64,000 bases of DNA from Chryseobacterium taeanense. GTDB taxonomy: Bacteria; Bacteroidota; Bacteroidia; Flavobacteriales; Weeksellaceae. The stretch lies in contig NZ_FNDW01000002.1 in NCBI RefSeq assembly GCF_900099685.1, forward strand, positions 1 to 64,000, in the 5' to 3' direction. Below the pieces are notes generated by a model. It saw only the letters and a program-made list of their open reading frames with translations. It was not told where the DNA came from and did not search any database. A program made the translations under genes and the position numbers. Shown one piece after another: positions 7,838 to 16,188 of the stretch (positions are counted from its first letter, which is position 1; each line of letters opens with the position of its first letter).

Positions 7838-8911
7838 ATGAAGAAAAAATTAATACTGGAGTCCGGTGAAGTATTTCATGGAGAAGGTTTCGGAGCAGAA
7901 TTGGAAACAGCAGGAGAAGTAGTTTTCAATACCGGAATGACAGGGTATCAGGAGCTTATTTCCGACCCGTCTTATTGCGGTCAGATTGTGTGTATGACCT
8001 ATCCGCTTATCGGAAACTATGGGATTAATAGAGATGATTATGAGAGTATTGAGCCGGCAATTAAAGGTCTTATCGTTAAAGAACTTTGCGATCTGCCATC
8101 CAATTTCCGTACTCAGATTACGTTAGACGAATTATTTAAAAAGAAAAACCTTTCAGGAATTTCAGGAATCGACACGAGAAGACTGACAAGAATTCTTCGT
8201 AACCACGGAGTTGTGAAAGGAAAAATCGTAAACGCTGATGCCGATGAAAATGAAGTTGTTGCAGAATTAAAAAACACAACTTTTCCTACAAACCAGGTAG
8301 AGCAGGTTTCAACAAAAACACCGTATGCAAATCCGGGAAGAGGTTTCAAAGTGGTGCTTGTGGATTTTGGTTCTAAATTAGGAATTATCAGAGAGTTATC
8401 TCAAAGAAACTGTGACATCACAGTAGTTTCTCAGGATGTAACGGCTGAGGAAATTTTACTGATGGATCCTGACGGAGTAATGCTATCAAACGGTCCCGGG
8501 GATCCGGAAGATAACCAACAGGCACTGGAAATGATCCGCGGAATTCTAGGAAAAGTCCCAATCTTCGGAATTTGCTTAGGACACCAATTAATTGGTTTGG
8601 CTTGTGGAGCGAAAACGTTCAAATTAAAATTCGGACACAGAGGCGGAAACCATCCGGTGTTAGATTTAGAAAAAAATAAAGTAGCGATTACTTCCCAAAA
8701 CCATGGTTACGCTGTAGACCAGGAAAGCTTAAAAAATACAGATTTAATTGAAACACATATCGCATTGAACGATAGAACAAACGAAGGTCTTAAACACAAA
8801 ATTCACCCTTGTTTTTCCGTTCAGTATCACCCGGAAGCAAGTCCAGGTCCGGAAGATGCGAATTACTTATTCGATGATTTCATTGAATTAATGGAAAACT
8901 TTAAAAAGTAA
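7838..8911 (+). CDS. carA: Carbamoyl-phosphate synthase small subunit
   Basis: Glutaminase subunit of 357 residues that feeds ammonia to CarB. The N-terminal CPSase small-chain domain is followed by a class I glutamine amidotransferase domain with GICLGHQLIG (nucleophile Cys246) and the His331/Glu333 pair in QYHPEASPGP. SNGPGDP (about 217-223) forms the oxyanion region. A GAGVF-type extension is absent and the length is slightly below the enteric enzyme. carB follows after a 160-base gap containing a repeat. Confidence 0.95.
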   Translation: MKKKLILESGEVFHGEGFGAELETAGEVVFNTGMTGYQELISDPSYCGQIVCMTYPLIGNYGINRDDYESIEPAIKGLIVKELCDLPSNFRTQITLDELFKKKNLSGISGIDTRRLTRILRNHGVVKGKIVNADADENEVVAELKNTTFPTNQVEQVSTKTPYANPGRGFKVVLVDFGSKLGIIRELSQRNCDITVVSQDVTAEEILLMDPDGVMLSNGPGDPEDNQQALEMIRGILGKVPIFGICLGHQLIGLACGAKTFKLKFGHRGGNHPVLDLEKNKVAITSQNHGYAVDQESLKNTDLIETHIALNDRTNEGLKHKIHPCFSVQYHPEASPGPEDANYLFDDFIELMENFKK

Positions 8912-8922
8912 AATATTCAGTT

Positions 8923-9001
8923 TGTCATTCTGAATGAAGCGATAGCGAAGTGAAGAATCTCAATAATTAAAAAAGAGGTTCCTCGATTCCTCGGAATGAC
9001 A
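8923..9001. repeat. Dispersed palindromic repeat, family A copy 3
   Basis: Begins TGTCATTCTGAATGAAG and ends CGGAATGACA, with GAAGAATCTC and GAGGTTCCTCG inside. It has the same design as 1335-1434 and 4435-4512. It lies between carA and carB. Confidence 0.8.
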
Positions 9002-9073
9002 AGTTTTAAAATTAAATCTAAATAAAAAACAGTGCTAAAGTCTAACTTCTAGCATCTAACATCTAACTTAGAA

Positions 9074-12000
9074 ATGGCAAAACGTACAGATATAAAAACA
9101 ATTTTAGTAATCGGTTCAGGACCAATCATTATTGGTCAGGCAGCGGAATTTGATTACGCGGGAACACAGGCTTGCCTGTCTTTGAAAGAAGAAGGCTACA
9201 AGGTAATTTTGATTAACTCGAATCCTGCAACGATTATGACGGATGTGGAAATCGCAGATAAAGTTTACATAGAGCCGATTTCACTTCAGTTTGTAAGTCA
9301 TATCATCAGAAAAGAGCGTCCGGATGCGCTTTTACCAACGCTTGGTGGGCAAACCGGACTGAATATGGCGGTAGAATTGGAAAAATCAGGTATTCTTGAA
9401 GAATGTAAAGTTGAGGTTTTGGGAACAAAGCTTTCAGCGATCAACAGAGCGGAAGACAGAGATCTATTCCGTGAGTTGATGAGAGAATTGAACGAGCCGG
9501 TTCCGGAATCTGACATCGTAAATACGGTAGAAGGTGCTTTAAAATTTGCTGATGAAATCGGTTATCCTGTGATTGTTCGTCCTGCCTTCACCATGGGTGG
9601 AACAGGAGGAGGTATCGCTTCTAACGAAACCGAACTGAAAGAAATCGCAGAATTAGGATTAAAACACAGCCCGGTTACACAATGTTTGATTGAAAGATCA
9701 ATCGCAGGTTTCAAGGAAATTGAATACGAAGTAATGCGTGATGCAAACGACAATGCGATCGTGGTTTGTAACATGGAAAATATAGATCCGGTTGGAGTTC
9801 ACACAGGAGATTCAATCGTTGTGGCACCTTCTCAAACCCTTTCAGATAGAGAATATCAGCTGTTGAGAAATGCTTCACTAAAAATCATCAGAGCACTAGG
9901 AATTGAAGGTGGATGTAACGTGCAGCTGGCATTAGACCCGCATTCATTCAATTATTATATCATCGAGGTAAACCCGAGAGTTTCCCGTTCCTCAGCTTTA
10001 GCATCAAAAGCAACAGGCTATCCAATTGCAAAAATCGCTGCAAAAATTGCGGTAGGTTTAACGCTTGACGAAATCATGAATCCGGTTACAGGGAAAACAT
10101 ACGCTTGTTTCGAGCCGGCCTTGGATTATGTAGTTACTAAATTCCCAAGATTCCCATTCGATAAATTCGAAACAGCAGACAGAAGATTATCAACCCAGAT
10201 GAAAGCGACGGGTGAGGTAATGGCGATTGGAAGAAACTTCGAAGAGTCTTTACAAAAAGCGATCCGTTCTTTGGAAACCGGAATTAGACATATCGGCTTA
10301 AAAACAAAACAGGCTGCAGCTTTAACGGCTGAAGAAATCGAAAGGAGAATCAGAGTTTGTGATGACGAACGATTATTCATCATCGGTGACGCATTAAGAA
10401 AAGGTTACGACTGGGAACAGATCGTAGAATGGAGCAAAATCGACAAATTCTTCATCTGGAAAATCAAAAAATTAATTGACTTTGAAAAAACGATTGCTGA
10501 AAATAAATTCAACAAAGAAATTCTTTTAGAAGCTAAAAAACTGGGCTTTGCAGATTTGAATATTGCTGTGCTTTGGGATGTTACACAAAGAGAAGTTTTC
10601 AATTTCAGAAAAGAAAACGGAATAATGCCGGTTTACAAAATGGTTGATACCTGTGCCGCAGAATTCGAATCTGAAACGCCATATTTCTACGGAACGTACG
10701 AAGAAGAAAACGAAAGTGTAGTTTCGGATAAAGAAAAAATCATTGTTCTTGGTTCAGGACCGATCAGAATCGGGCAGGGTGTTGAATTTGATTACGCGAC
10801 GGTTCATTCAGTTTGGGCGATCAAAGAAATGGGCTACGAAGCAATCATCATCAACAACAACCCTGAAACGGTTTCTACAGACTTCTCCATTTCAGATAAA
10901 TTATACTTCGAGCCTTTGACGGAAGAAGATGTAATGAACATCATCGAATTGGAAAAACCAAAAGGTGTTGTGGTACAGTTTGGAGGTCAAACAGCCATCA
11001 ACTTAGCAGATAAATTGGCTTCTCATGGAGTTCAGATCTTAGGAACATCTCTTGAAGATCTTGACCGAGCCGAAAATAGAGATAAGTTTGAAAAAGCGCT
11101 TCAGGAAATGCAGATTCCGCAGCCTTTAGGAAAAACTTCCACTTCAAAAGAAGAAGCAATAAAAATTGCCAACGAAATTGGTTATCCGGTATTGGTTCGT
11201 CCGAGTTACGTGTTAGGAGGTAGAGCCATGGAAATTGTGTACACAGAAAGTGAACTTGCACATTACATGGAATTTGCGGTAGAAGCAAGTCCTGAGCATC
11301 CGGTTTTGGTCGACAAATATATGGTCGGAAAAGAAGTTGAAGTAGATGCCATCTGCGACGGAGAAACGGTAGTTATTCCTGGAATTATGGAGCATATCGA
11401 AAGAGCGGGAGTTCACTCCGGAGACTCTATCGCGGTATATCCTCCTCAGAATGTTTCACAAAGCGAAATTGATACCCTGGTAGATTATACGAAAAGGCTT
11501 GCAAAAGGATTAAATGTTGTAGGATTAATGAACATCCAATATGTTCTTTTTGAAGGAAATGTGTATGTAATCGAGGTAAATCCGCGTTCATCCAGAACTG
11601 TTCCTTTCTTGTCTAAAATTACGGATGTTCCGATGGCAAATTTAGCTACAAAAGCAATTTTAGGTCAGAAACTGAAAGACTTAGGCTACGAAAGCGGATT
11701 GGTTCCGAATAAAGAAGGTGTTTTCGTAAAAGTTCCGGTCTTCTCTTTCTCAAAACTAACGAAAGTGGACATCTCTTTAGGCCCTGAAATGAAGTCTACA
11801 GGAGAAGTAATGGGGAAAGATACAACCTTAGAAAAAGCGTTATATAAAGGATTGGTAGCAGCCGGAAGAAAAGTTCCGATGCATGGCTCAATTTTGTTTA
11901 CGGTAGCCGATAAACATAAGGAGGAAGCAGCAGATCTGGCAGCGAGATTCCATGAAGTTGGCTTCAGAATCTGGGCAACGGAAGGTACTGCTAAATTCTT

Positions 12001-12256
12001 TGGAGAAAAGGGAATTCCTTGTAAAATAGGATACAAAATAGGGGAGGAGAGTGTAAATTTAATCGACCTTATTCAGAAAGGAAAAGTTCAGTATGTTGTA
12101 AACACGACGACAAAAGGAAAACAAGCTGAAAGAGACGGCTTCCAGATCAGAAGAATGAGTGTGGAAAACGGTGTTCCTTGTTTAACATCAATGGATACGG
12201 TTGAAGCAATTCTAAAAGTAATTGAAAGCATGAGTTTCAAAATGGAAACGATGTAG
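9074..12256 (+). CDS. carB: Carbamoyl-phosphate synthase large subunit
   Basis: Synthetase subunit of 1060 residues with the expected duplicated architecture. Each half has an N-terminal pre-ATP-grasp stretch ([19 protein letters not shown] near 13-31; [18 protein letters not shown] near 557) and an ATP-grasp domain (GTGGG loop near residue 175; [14 protein letters not shown] in the second). They are separated by an oligomerisation domain. The C-terminal MGS-like domain (about 930-1060: [26 protein letters not shown]) is the usual allosteric region. Complete, with no frameshift. It makes carbamoyl phosphate for both pyrB and the arginine carbamoyltransferase of this window. Confidence 0.96.
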   Translation: MAKRTDIKTILVIGSGPIIIGQAAEFDYAGTQACLSLKEEGYKVILINSNPATIMTDVEIADKVYIEPISLQFVSHIIRKERPDALLPTLGGQTGLNMAVELEKSGILEECKVEVLGTKLSAINRAEDRDLFRELMRELNEPVPESDIVNTVEGALKFADEIGYPVIVRPAFTMGGTGGGIASNETELKEIAELGLKHSPVTQCLIERSIAGFKEIEYEVMRDANDNAIVVCNMENIDPVGVHTGDSIVVAPSQTLSDREYQLLRNASLKIIRALGIEGGCNVQLALDPHSFNYYIIEVNPRVSRSSALASKATGYPIAKIAAKIAVGLTLDEIMNPVTGKTYACFEPALDYVVTKFPRFPFDKFETADRRLSTQMKATGEVMAIGRNFEESLQKAIRSLETGIRHIGLKTKQAAALTAEEIERRIRVCDDERLFIIGDALRKGYDWEQIVEWSKIDKFFIWKIKKLIDFEKTIAENKFNKEILLEAKKLGFADLNIAVLWDVTQREVFNFRKENGIMPVYKMVDTCAAEFESETPYFYGTYEEENESVVSDKEKIIVLGSGPIRIGQGVEFDYATVHSVWAIKEMGYEAIIINNNPETVSTDFSISDKLYFEPLTEEDVMNIIELEKPKGVVVQFGGQTAINLADKLASHGVQILGTSLEDLDRAENRDKFEKALQEMQIPQPLGKTSTSKEEAIKIANEIGYPVLVRPSYVLGGRAMEIVYTESELAHYMEFAVEASPEHPVLVDKYMVGKEVEVDAICDGETVVIPGIMEHIERAGVHSGDSIAVYPPQNVSQSEIDTLVDYTKRLAKGLNVVGLMNIQYVLFEGNVYVIEVNPRSSRTVPFLSKITDVPMANLATKAILGQKLKDLGYESGLVPNKEGVFVKVPVFSFSKLTKVDISLGPEMKSTGEVMGKDTTLEKALYKGLVAAGRKVPMHGSILFTVADKHKEEAADLAARFHEVGFRIWATEGTAKFFGEKGIPCKIGYKIGEESVNLIDLIQKGKVQYVVNTTTKGKQAERDGFQIRRMSVENGVPCLTSMDTVEAILKVIESMSFKMETM

Positions 12257-12274
12257 TTTCAGCCTTAAAATATA

Positions 12275-12304
12275 TAAGCCTCGTAAGTTTTCTTGCGAGG
12301 CTTT
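12275..12304 (+). terminator. Terminator after carB
   Basis: AAGCCTCGTAAG / CTTGCGAGGCTT forms a 12-bp stem (one G-T pair) with a TTTT loop, 18 bases past the carB stop. It also lies downstream of the convergent gene at 12342, so it may serve both directions. Confidence 0.75.
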
Positions 12305-12341
12305 GTGGTTGTCAATTAAATGCTTGTCATTTAAAAAGAAT

Positions 12342-13751
12342 CTATAAAAAGGTCTTTTGTTCCTGATAGCTGGTTTTTGGAATATTGGTTTTCTTTATCT
12401 CAGAAAAGCCGCCGGCTATTTCCTTAAAATTGTTGAACCCATTTTGTTTAAGGATTGAAGCAGCAATCATACTTCTGTAACCTCCGGCACAGTGTATAAA
12501 AAATGGTTTGTCTTTTGGGAAAGTTTCCAGATGAAGGCTCATTTTATTTAATGGAATATTAATCGCATCGACGAGGTGTTCAGATTCAAATTCACTATTT
12601 TTTCTTACATCGAAAACAGGTAAATTCACATCATAATTTTCTTCAAATTCCAAAGCCGTGATTCTGTCTACAGTTTCAAACTTTTTTCCTGAATTTTTCC
12701 AGGACTCAAAACCACCTTCCAGATATCCGATTGTATTGTCATAGCCAACCCTGGAAAGTCTTATCATGCTTTCCTCTTCTCTTCCAGGATCAGTAACCAA
12801 TATGATTTTCTGATTAATATCGGTTACAATTTCTCCAACCCAGTTTGCAAAATGGCCGTCGAGTCCAACGTTGATGCTGTTAGGGATAAAACCTTTTGAA
12901 AATGCAGAAGCATCCCGAGTGTCCAAAATTACGACATCCGTTTCAGCAGTTTTTTCAAAATCATCAGGATTAAATGGTTTTCTTGCCTGTTTTAAAACAG
13001 AATCAAGTGTATTATAACCATTGATATTCAGTAAAACATTTTTAGGGAAATATTTCGGTGGATCAGTTAATCCGGATAGCAATTCGGTTACAAATTCATC
13101 TTCAGTCATATCTTTCCTCAATGCATAATTTGTCTCCTTCTGATGTCCCAACGTATCGGTAGTTTCTTTGCTCATCATCTTGCCGCAGGCACTTCCTGCT
13201 CCATGATTAGGATATACAATGAGATGATCTTCAAGAGGCATTATTTTTTCTCTCAATGAATGAAATAGTAATCTTGCCAGTTTATCCTGAGTAAGGTCAC
13301 TGTTCACATGCTGAGCAAGGTCTGGCCGTCCCACATCTCCAATGAATAGGGTGTCACCTGTCATAATAGAGTGTTGATTTCCGTTTTCGTCAAAGATCAG
13401 ATAAGAGGTGCTTTCCATTGTGTGACCCGGGGTATGGATGGCTTTTACCATGCATTTACCTACTTTGAAAAAATCGCCGTCTTTTGCTATGACAGCTTCA
13501 TATGAAGGTTTTGCTGTAGGGCCTAAAATAATTTCTGCTCCTGTTTTTTCTTTTAATTCAAGATGTCCGCTTACAAAATCGGCATGAAAGTGGGTTTCAA
13601 AAATGTACTTGATTTTGGCATGATTCGCATCAGCCATTGATATATAAGAATCTACATCACGAAGCGGATCAAATATAGCCACTTCTCCATTACTTTCTAA
13701 AAAATAAGCAGCATGAGAAAGACACCCGGTATAAATTTGTTCTATTTTCAT
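12342..13751 (-). CDS. MBL-fold hydrolase with two rhodanese domains
   Basis: Protein of 469 residues. The N-terminal metallo-beta-lactamase domain is of the persulfide dioxygenase (ETHE1-like) type: THFHADFVSGH (His54, His56, Asp58, His63), HTPGHTMEST, and TGDTLFIGDVGRPDLA. Two rhodanese domains follow. The first (about 260-360) has VTDPGREEES where an active-site Cys loop would be, so it is probably inactive. The second (about 375-460) has HCAGGYRSM with the catalytic cysteine. Such fusions handle glutathione or low-molecular-weight persulfides. It converges on carB and reads as a single-gene unit. Confidence 0.85.
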   Translation of the reverse strand: MKIEQIYTGCLSHAAYFLESNGEVAIFDPLRDVDSYISMADANHAKIKYIFETHFHADFVSGHLELKEKTGAEIILGPTAKPSYEAVIAKDGDFFKVGKCMVKAIHTPGHTMESTSYLIFDENGNQHSIMTGDTLFIGDVGRPDLAQHVNSDLTQDKLARLLFHSLREKIMPLEDHLIVYPNHGAGSACGKMMSKETTDTLGHQKETNYALRKDMTEDEFVTELLSGLTDPPKYFPKNVLLNINGYNTLDSVLKQARKPFNPDDFEKTAETDVVILDTRDASAFSKGFIPNSINVGLDGHFANWVGEIVTDINQKIILVTDPGREEESMIRLSRVGYDNTIGYLEGGFESWKNSGKKFETVDRITALEFEENYDVNLPVFDVRKNSEFESEHLVDAINIPLNKMSLHLETFPKDKPFFIHCAGGYRSMIAASILKQNGFNNFKEIAGGFSEIKKTNIPKTSYQEQKTFL

Positions 13752-14060
13752 TTAATTTTTCATTAAAAATATTGATTTTTAATGGAAATTAAAATGATAA
13801 ACATCATCAAACTGAAAATATATTGAAATCATTTGCATGATATTTAATAGTATTGATAATTTCATTAATTATTTTGTGATTCTGTTTGCTTTTGCTTTAT
13901 CAGTGTTTAAGCCGAGTAAATATAATTTAAGAATTGTTATTTTTACACTGAGGATATGATATAAATAAGTCATAAACAATGGGAATTCTATTGCCATCTT
14001 TCTCATTTTTTGGAGAAGTGACTCGAAAGGTTATTAAAATAGTGATATGTTTTGATATTT

Positions 14061-14146
14061 GCGCTAAAACAAAAAACGCTGTAAACATTTATGTTTACAG
14101 CGTTTTAGCTTATTTTGGTTTCTAACCTGGCGGAGAGTGAGGGATT
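14061..14146. repeat. Distal attachment-site copy (86-bp direct repeat)
   Basis: Matches 41851-41936 from GCGCTAAAAC through GAGGGATT with only a few differences, all in the hairpin loop (ATTT here, AGTG in the other copy). It contains the tRNA-Ser terminator hairpin (AAACGCTGTAAAC / GTTTACAGCGTTT) and the last 19 or so bases of the tRNA. After GGGATT the copies diverge, so the tRNA is not complete here. Confidence 0.9.
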
Positions 14147-14616
14147 TTGTGCCCAATCCTCATCGCTTTATGGATAAGATTTTCGCTGTAGCATCTCTGT
14201 GAATGGCCTCAAATAGGACATTTGCAAAAAATTGGTAAAATCCTAATTTAAATTTTACGTAGTAAAACTAAAAATTTCTGCTCAAATCTGCAAGTAAAAA
14301 GGTCAAATTTTGAACAGGTTTTTTAAAGTTTAAGGCCAGAATTTAATCCTTCTCTTAGCGCCTGAATTTTCTCAGTTGAAATATTTCTAAAAGAAAACGA
14401 AGATAAAAAAAATTTAAAAAAAAGAAAAAAAGAAAGCCTTTTGAAAATGAGCTTGGCATTCTGTCAAGGTTTTTTGGAAAAAGTTTTTACGTAGATTTTT
14501 ATATGTAAAAAGTTTTTCTGAAAATCCGGAGGGCTTGACCTTGACAGAATTTAGCTATTGGGCTTGGTAGCGAATTACCTTTGGTTTCTGTTTTTTATTT
14601 TAATTTGTAGTTGTAA
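14147..14616. other. Gene-free left end of the island with a 13-bp inverted repeat
   Basis: No credible ORF. The main feature is a perfect 13-bp inverted repeat ATTCTGTCAAGGT (14458-14470) and ACCTTGACAGAAT (14538-14550). Between them lies a second near-palindrome with GAAAAAGTTTTTAC and GTAAAAAGTTTTTC. It lies downstream of the serine invertase gene and may be its transcription end or a recombination or replication site; nothing in the sequence decides. Confidence 0.55.
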
Positions 14617-15213
14617 TTAGTTCATTCTTTCTTTTACAAAACTAGAAACGGTTAATCTATGTACACCTAAAATCCTACCTATTGCAGAATATGAAACTTT
14701 TTTTTCAATCAATTCTTGAATCTTCTTTTCCTGACCAGTTAATTTTGTCTTAGAAGATTTACTACCCACAGGACGGCCTAAAATTACACCTTCTGCTCTT
14801 TTCCGAGCTAATGCTTCTTTAGTTCTTTGGGATATAAGGTTTCTTTCAATTTCGGCTGATAAACCAAATGCAAATGCTAATACTTTAGAATTAATATCAC
14901 TTCCTAAGCGATAATTGTCTTTAATGGTCCAAACTTGAATATCACGATTCATACATTCATTAAGTACACCCATAATCATCAGAAGATTTCTTCCAAGCCT
15001 GGATAATTCTGAGCAAATTAAAACATCTCCTTTTTTCATTTTTTTTAAAAGTTTTCCTAATTTTCTGTCATCAACATTCTTTGCTCCTGAAATAGTTTCT
15101 TCAATCCATTTGTTTACCACAATTTGTTGCTTGTCACAAAAATGATTGATTTCAAATCTTTGATTTTCTACTGTTTGTTTGTCTGTGCTTACTCTGATGT
15201 ATCCGTAAATCAT
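14617..15213 (-). CDS. Serine site-specific recombinase (DNA invertase)
   Basis: Resolvase/invertase of 198 residues. The catalytic domain begins YIRVSTDKQT with nucleophile Ser9, followed by ELSRLGRN (about 69-76) and the long E helix with AEIERNLISQRTKEAL. The C-terminal helix-turn-helix is YSAIGRILGVHRLTVSSFV (about 173-191). The GRPVGSKS linker is typical of invertases, and the N-terminus resembles the Bacteroides Mpi invertase group. It reads away from a 25-bp inverted repeat only 88 bases upstream of its start, which bounds a segment carrying two alternative restriction-enzyme C-termini. Catalysing that inversion is the obvious role, inferred from position. Confidence 0.9.
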   Translation of the reverse strand: MIYGYIRVSTDKQTVENQRFEINHFCDKQQIVVNKWIEETISGAKNVDDRKLGKLLKKMKKGDVLICSELSRLGRNLLMIMGVLNECMNRDIQVWTIKDNYRLGSDINSKVLAFAFGLSAEIERNLISQRTKEALARKRAEGVILGRPVGSKSSKTKLTGQEKKIQELIEKKVSYSAIGRILGVHRLTVSSFVKERMN

Positions 15214-15300
15214 TTCTTTCGTTTAAAATTTTATACAATAATGGTATAAAATATATTATAACTGTCTAAAATAAACATAGACTATTAAAATAACATCTAT

Positions 15301-16188
15301 ATGAGCGATTATTTTAGACAGAATTCAGTAAAATCAAATTTTTCCAGTAGTGACTCCTGGGTGATATTAAATGATATCGAACAACGGATAAAAGCTAAAA
15401 TTGAAGCTGTAGGAACACCTCTTAAAGAGTGGGATATTAATATCTACAGAGGAATTTTGACTGGGTATAATGAGGCCTTTATTATAGATAAAAAAAAGAA
15501 AGATGAGCTTATTGCAGAAGATCCAAAATCTGCCGAAATCATACGACCTATTTTACGTGGCAGAGATATAAAAAGATATGCTTATGAAGCAACTGATTTA
15601 TGGCTGATTAATACTCATAATGGAATCAAAGAGAAGGGCGTAAAGGCAATAGATATAAATGATTATCCTATTGTAAAAAAGCATTTAGATTTATATTATC
15701 CTCAATTGTCGAAAAGAACTGATAGAGGAGATACTCCATATAATCTAAGAAACTGTGCTTATATGGAGGATTTTTATAGACCGAAAATAGTCTGGATCGA
15801 ATTAACTAACAATCCAAATTTTTGTTTAGATAAAAACAATTATTTATTAAATAATACTATCTTTTTTATAAGCGGTGAGAGATTAGAGAGATTAGAGTAT
15901 TTAGTATCATATTTAAATTCAAATGTCTGCAAATGGTATTTTACTAAGCTTGCAGCAACATCTGGTGTTGGCACGACAAGATGGATTAAAATATATATTG
16001 AGCAGCTAAGAGTTCCGATGGGGATTGACCCAACAACAGAGGAATTATTTACTAATTTAGCAAAAGAAATTCAAACTCAGAAGTCCAAAAATATCAACAC
16101 TGATTATTTGGAAAATTTAGTGAATCAAAGGATGTACAATTTATTTGAGTTAAATGATGAAGAAATCAGTTTTATTGAATCTCAATAA
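15301..16188 (+). CDS. Silent alternative target-recognition cassette of the Type IIG enzyme
   Basis: A 295-codon open frame homologous to the C-terminus of the enzyme encoded opposite. Shared blocks are SDYFRQNS at the start, SWVIL..IEQ, GTPLK.W.I, TG.N.AFIID, DPKS.EIIRP, LRGRDIKRY and a final FIE.Q. The central recognition part (about residues 110-250) differs strongly. It lacks the nuclease and methyltransferase domains, and its ATG is simply the base context of the inverted repeat. It is therefore best read as an unexpressed donor that becomes the enzyme's C-terminus after inversion. It overlaps the end of the expressed gene by 17 bases tail to tail. Confidence 0.85.
   Translation: MSDYFRQNSVKSNFSSSDSWVILNDIEQRIKAKIEAVGTPLKEWDINIYRGILTGYNEAFIIDKKKKDELIAEDPKSAEIIRPILRGRDIKRYAYEATDLWLINTHNGIKEKGVKAIDINDYPIVKKHLDLYYPQLSKRTDRGDTPYNLRNCAYMEDFYRPKIVWIELTNNPNFCLDKNNYLLNNTIFFISGERLERLEYLVSYLNSNVCKWYFTKLAATSGVGTTRWIKIYIEQLRVPMGIDPTTEELFTNLAKEIQTQKSKNINTDYLENLVNQRMYNLFELNDEEISFIESQ
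15302..15326 (+). repeat. Left inverted repeat of the invertible segment
   Basis: A 25-base sequence starting TGAGCGATTATTTTAGAC and ending AGAATTC, repeated in perfect inversion at 17034-17058. A 13-base partial copy (CTGTCTAAAATAA, 15262-15274) lies just outside it in the orientation of the right repeat. Confidence 0.9.

Noticed and set aside
14061..14146. Second tRNA-Ser gene
   Set aside because: Only the last ~19 bases of the tRNA plus terminator are present. The sequence departs after GGGATT, so no cloverleaf can form.
15301..16188. Independent gene for a DNA-binding protein
   Set aside because: The protein equals only the C-terminal region of the neighbouring restriction enzyme, starts exactly in the inverted repeat, and has no own promoter signature. 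It is better explained as the silent half of an inversion switch.
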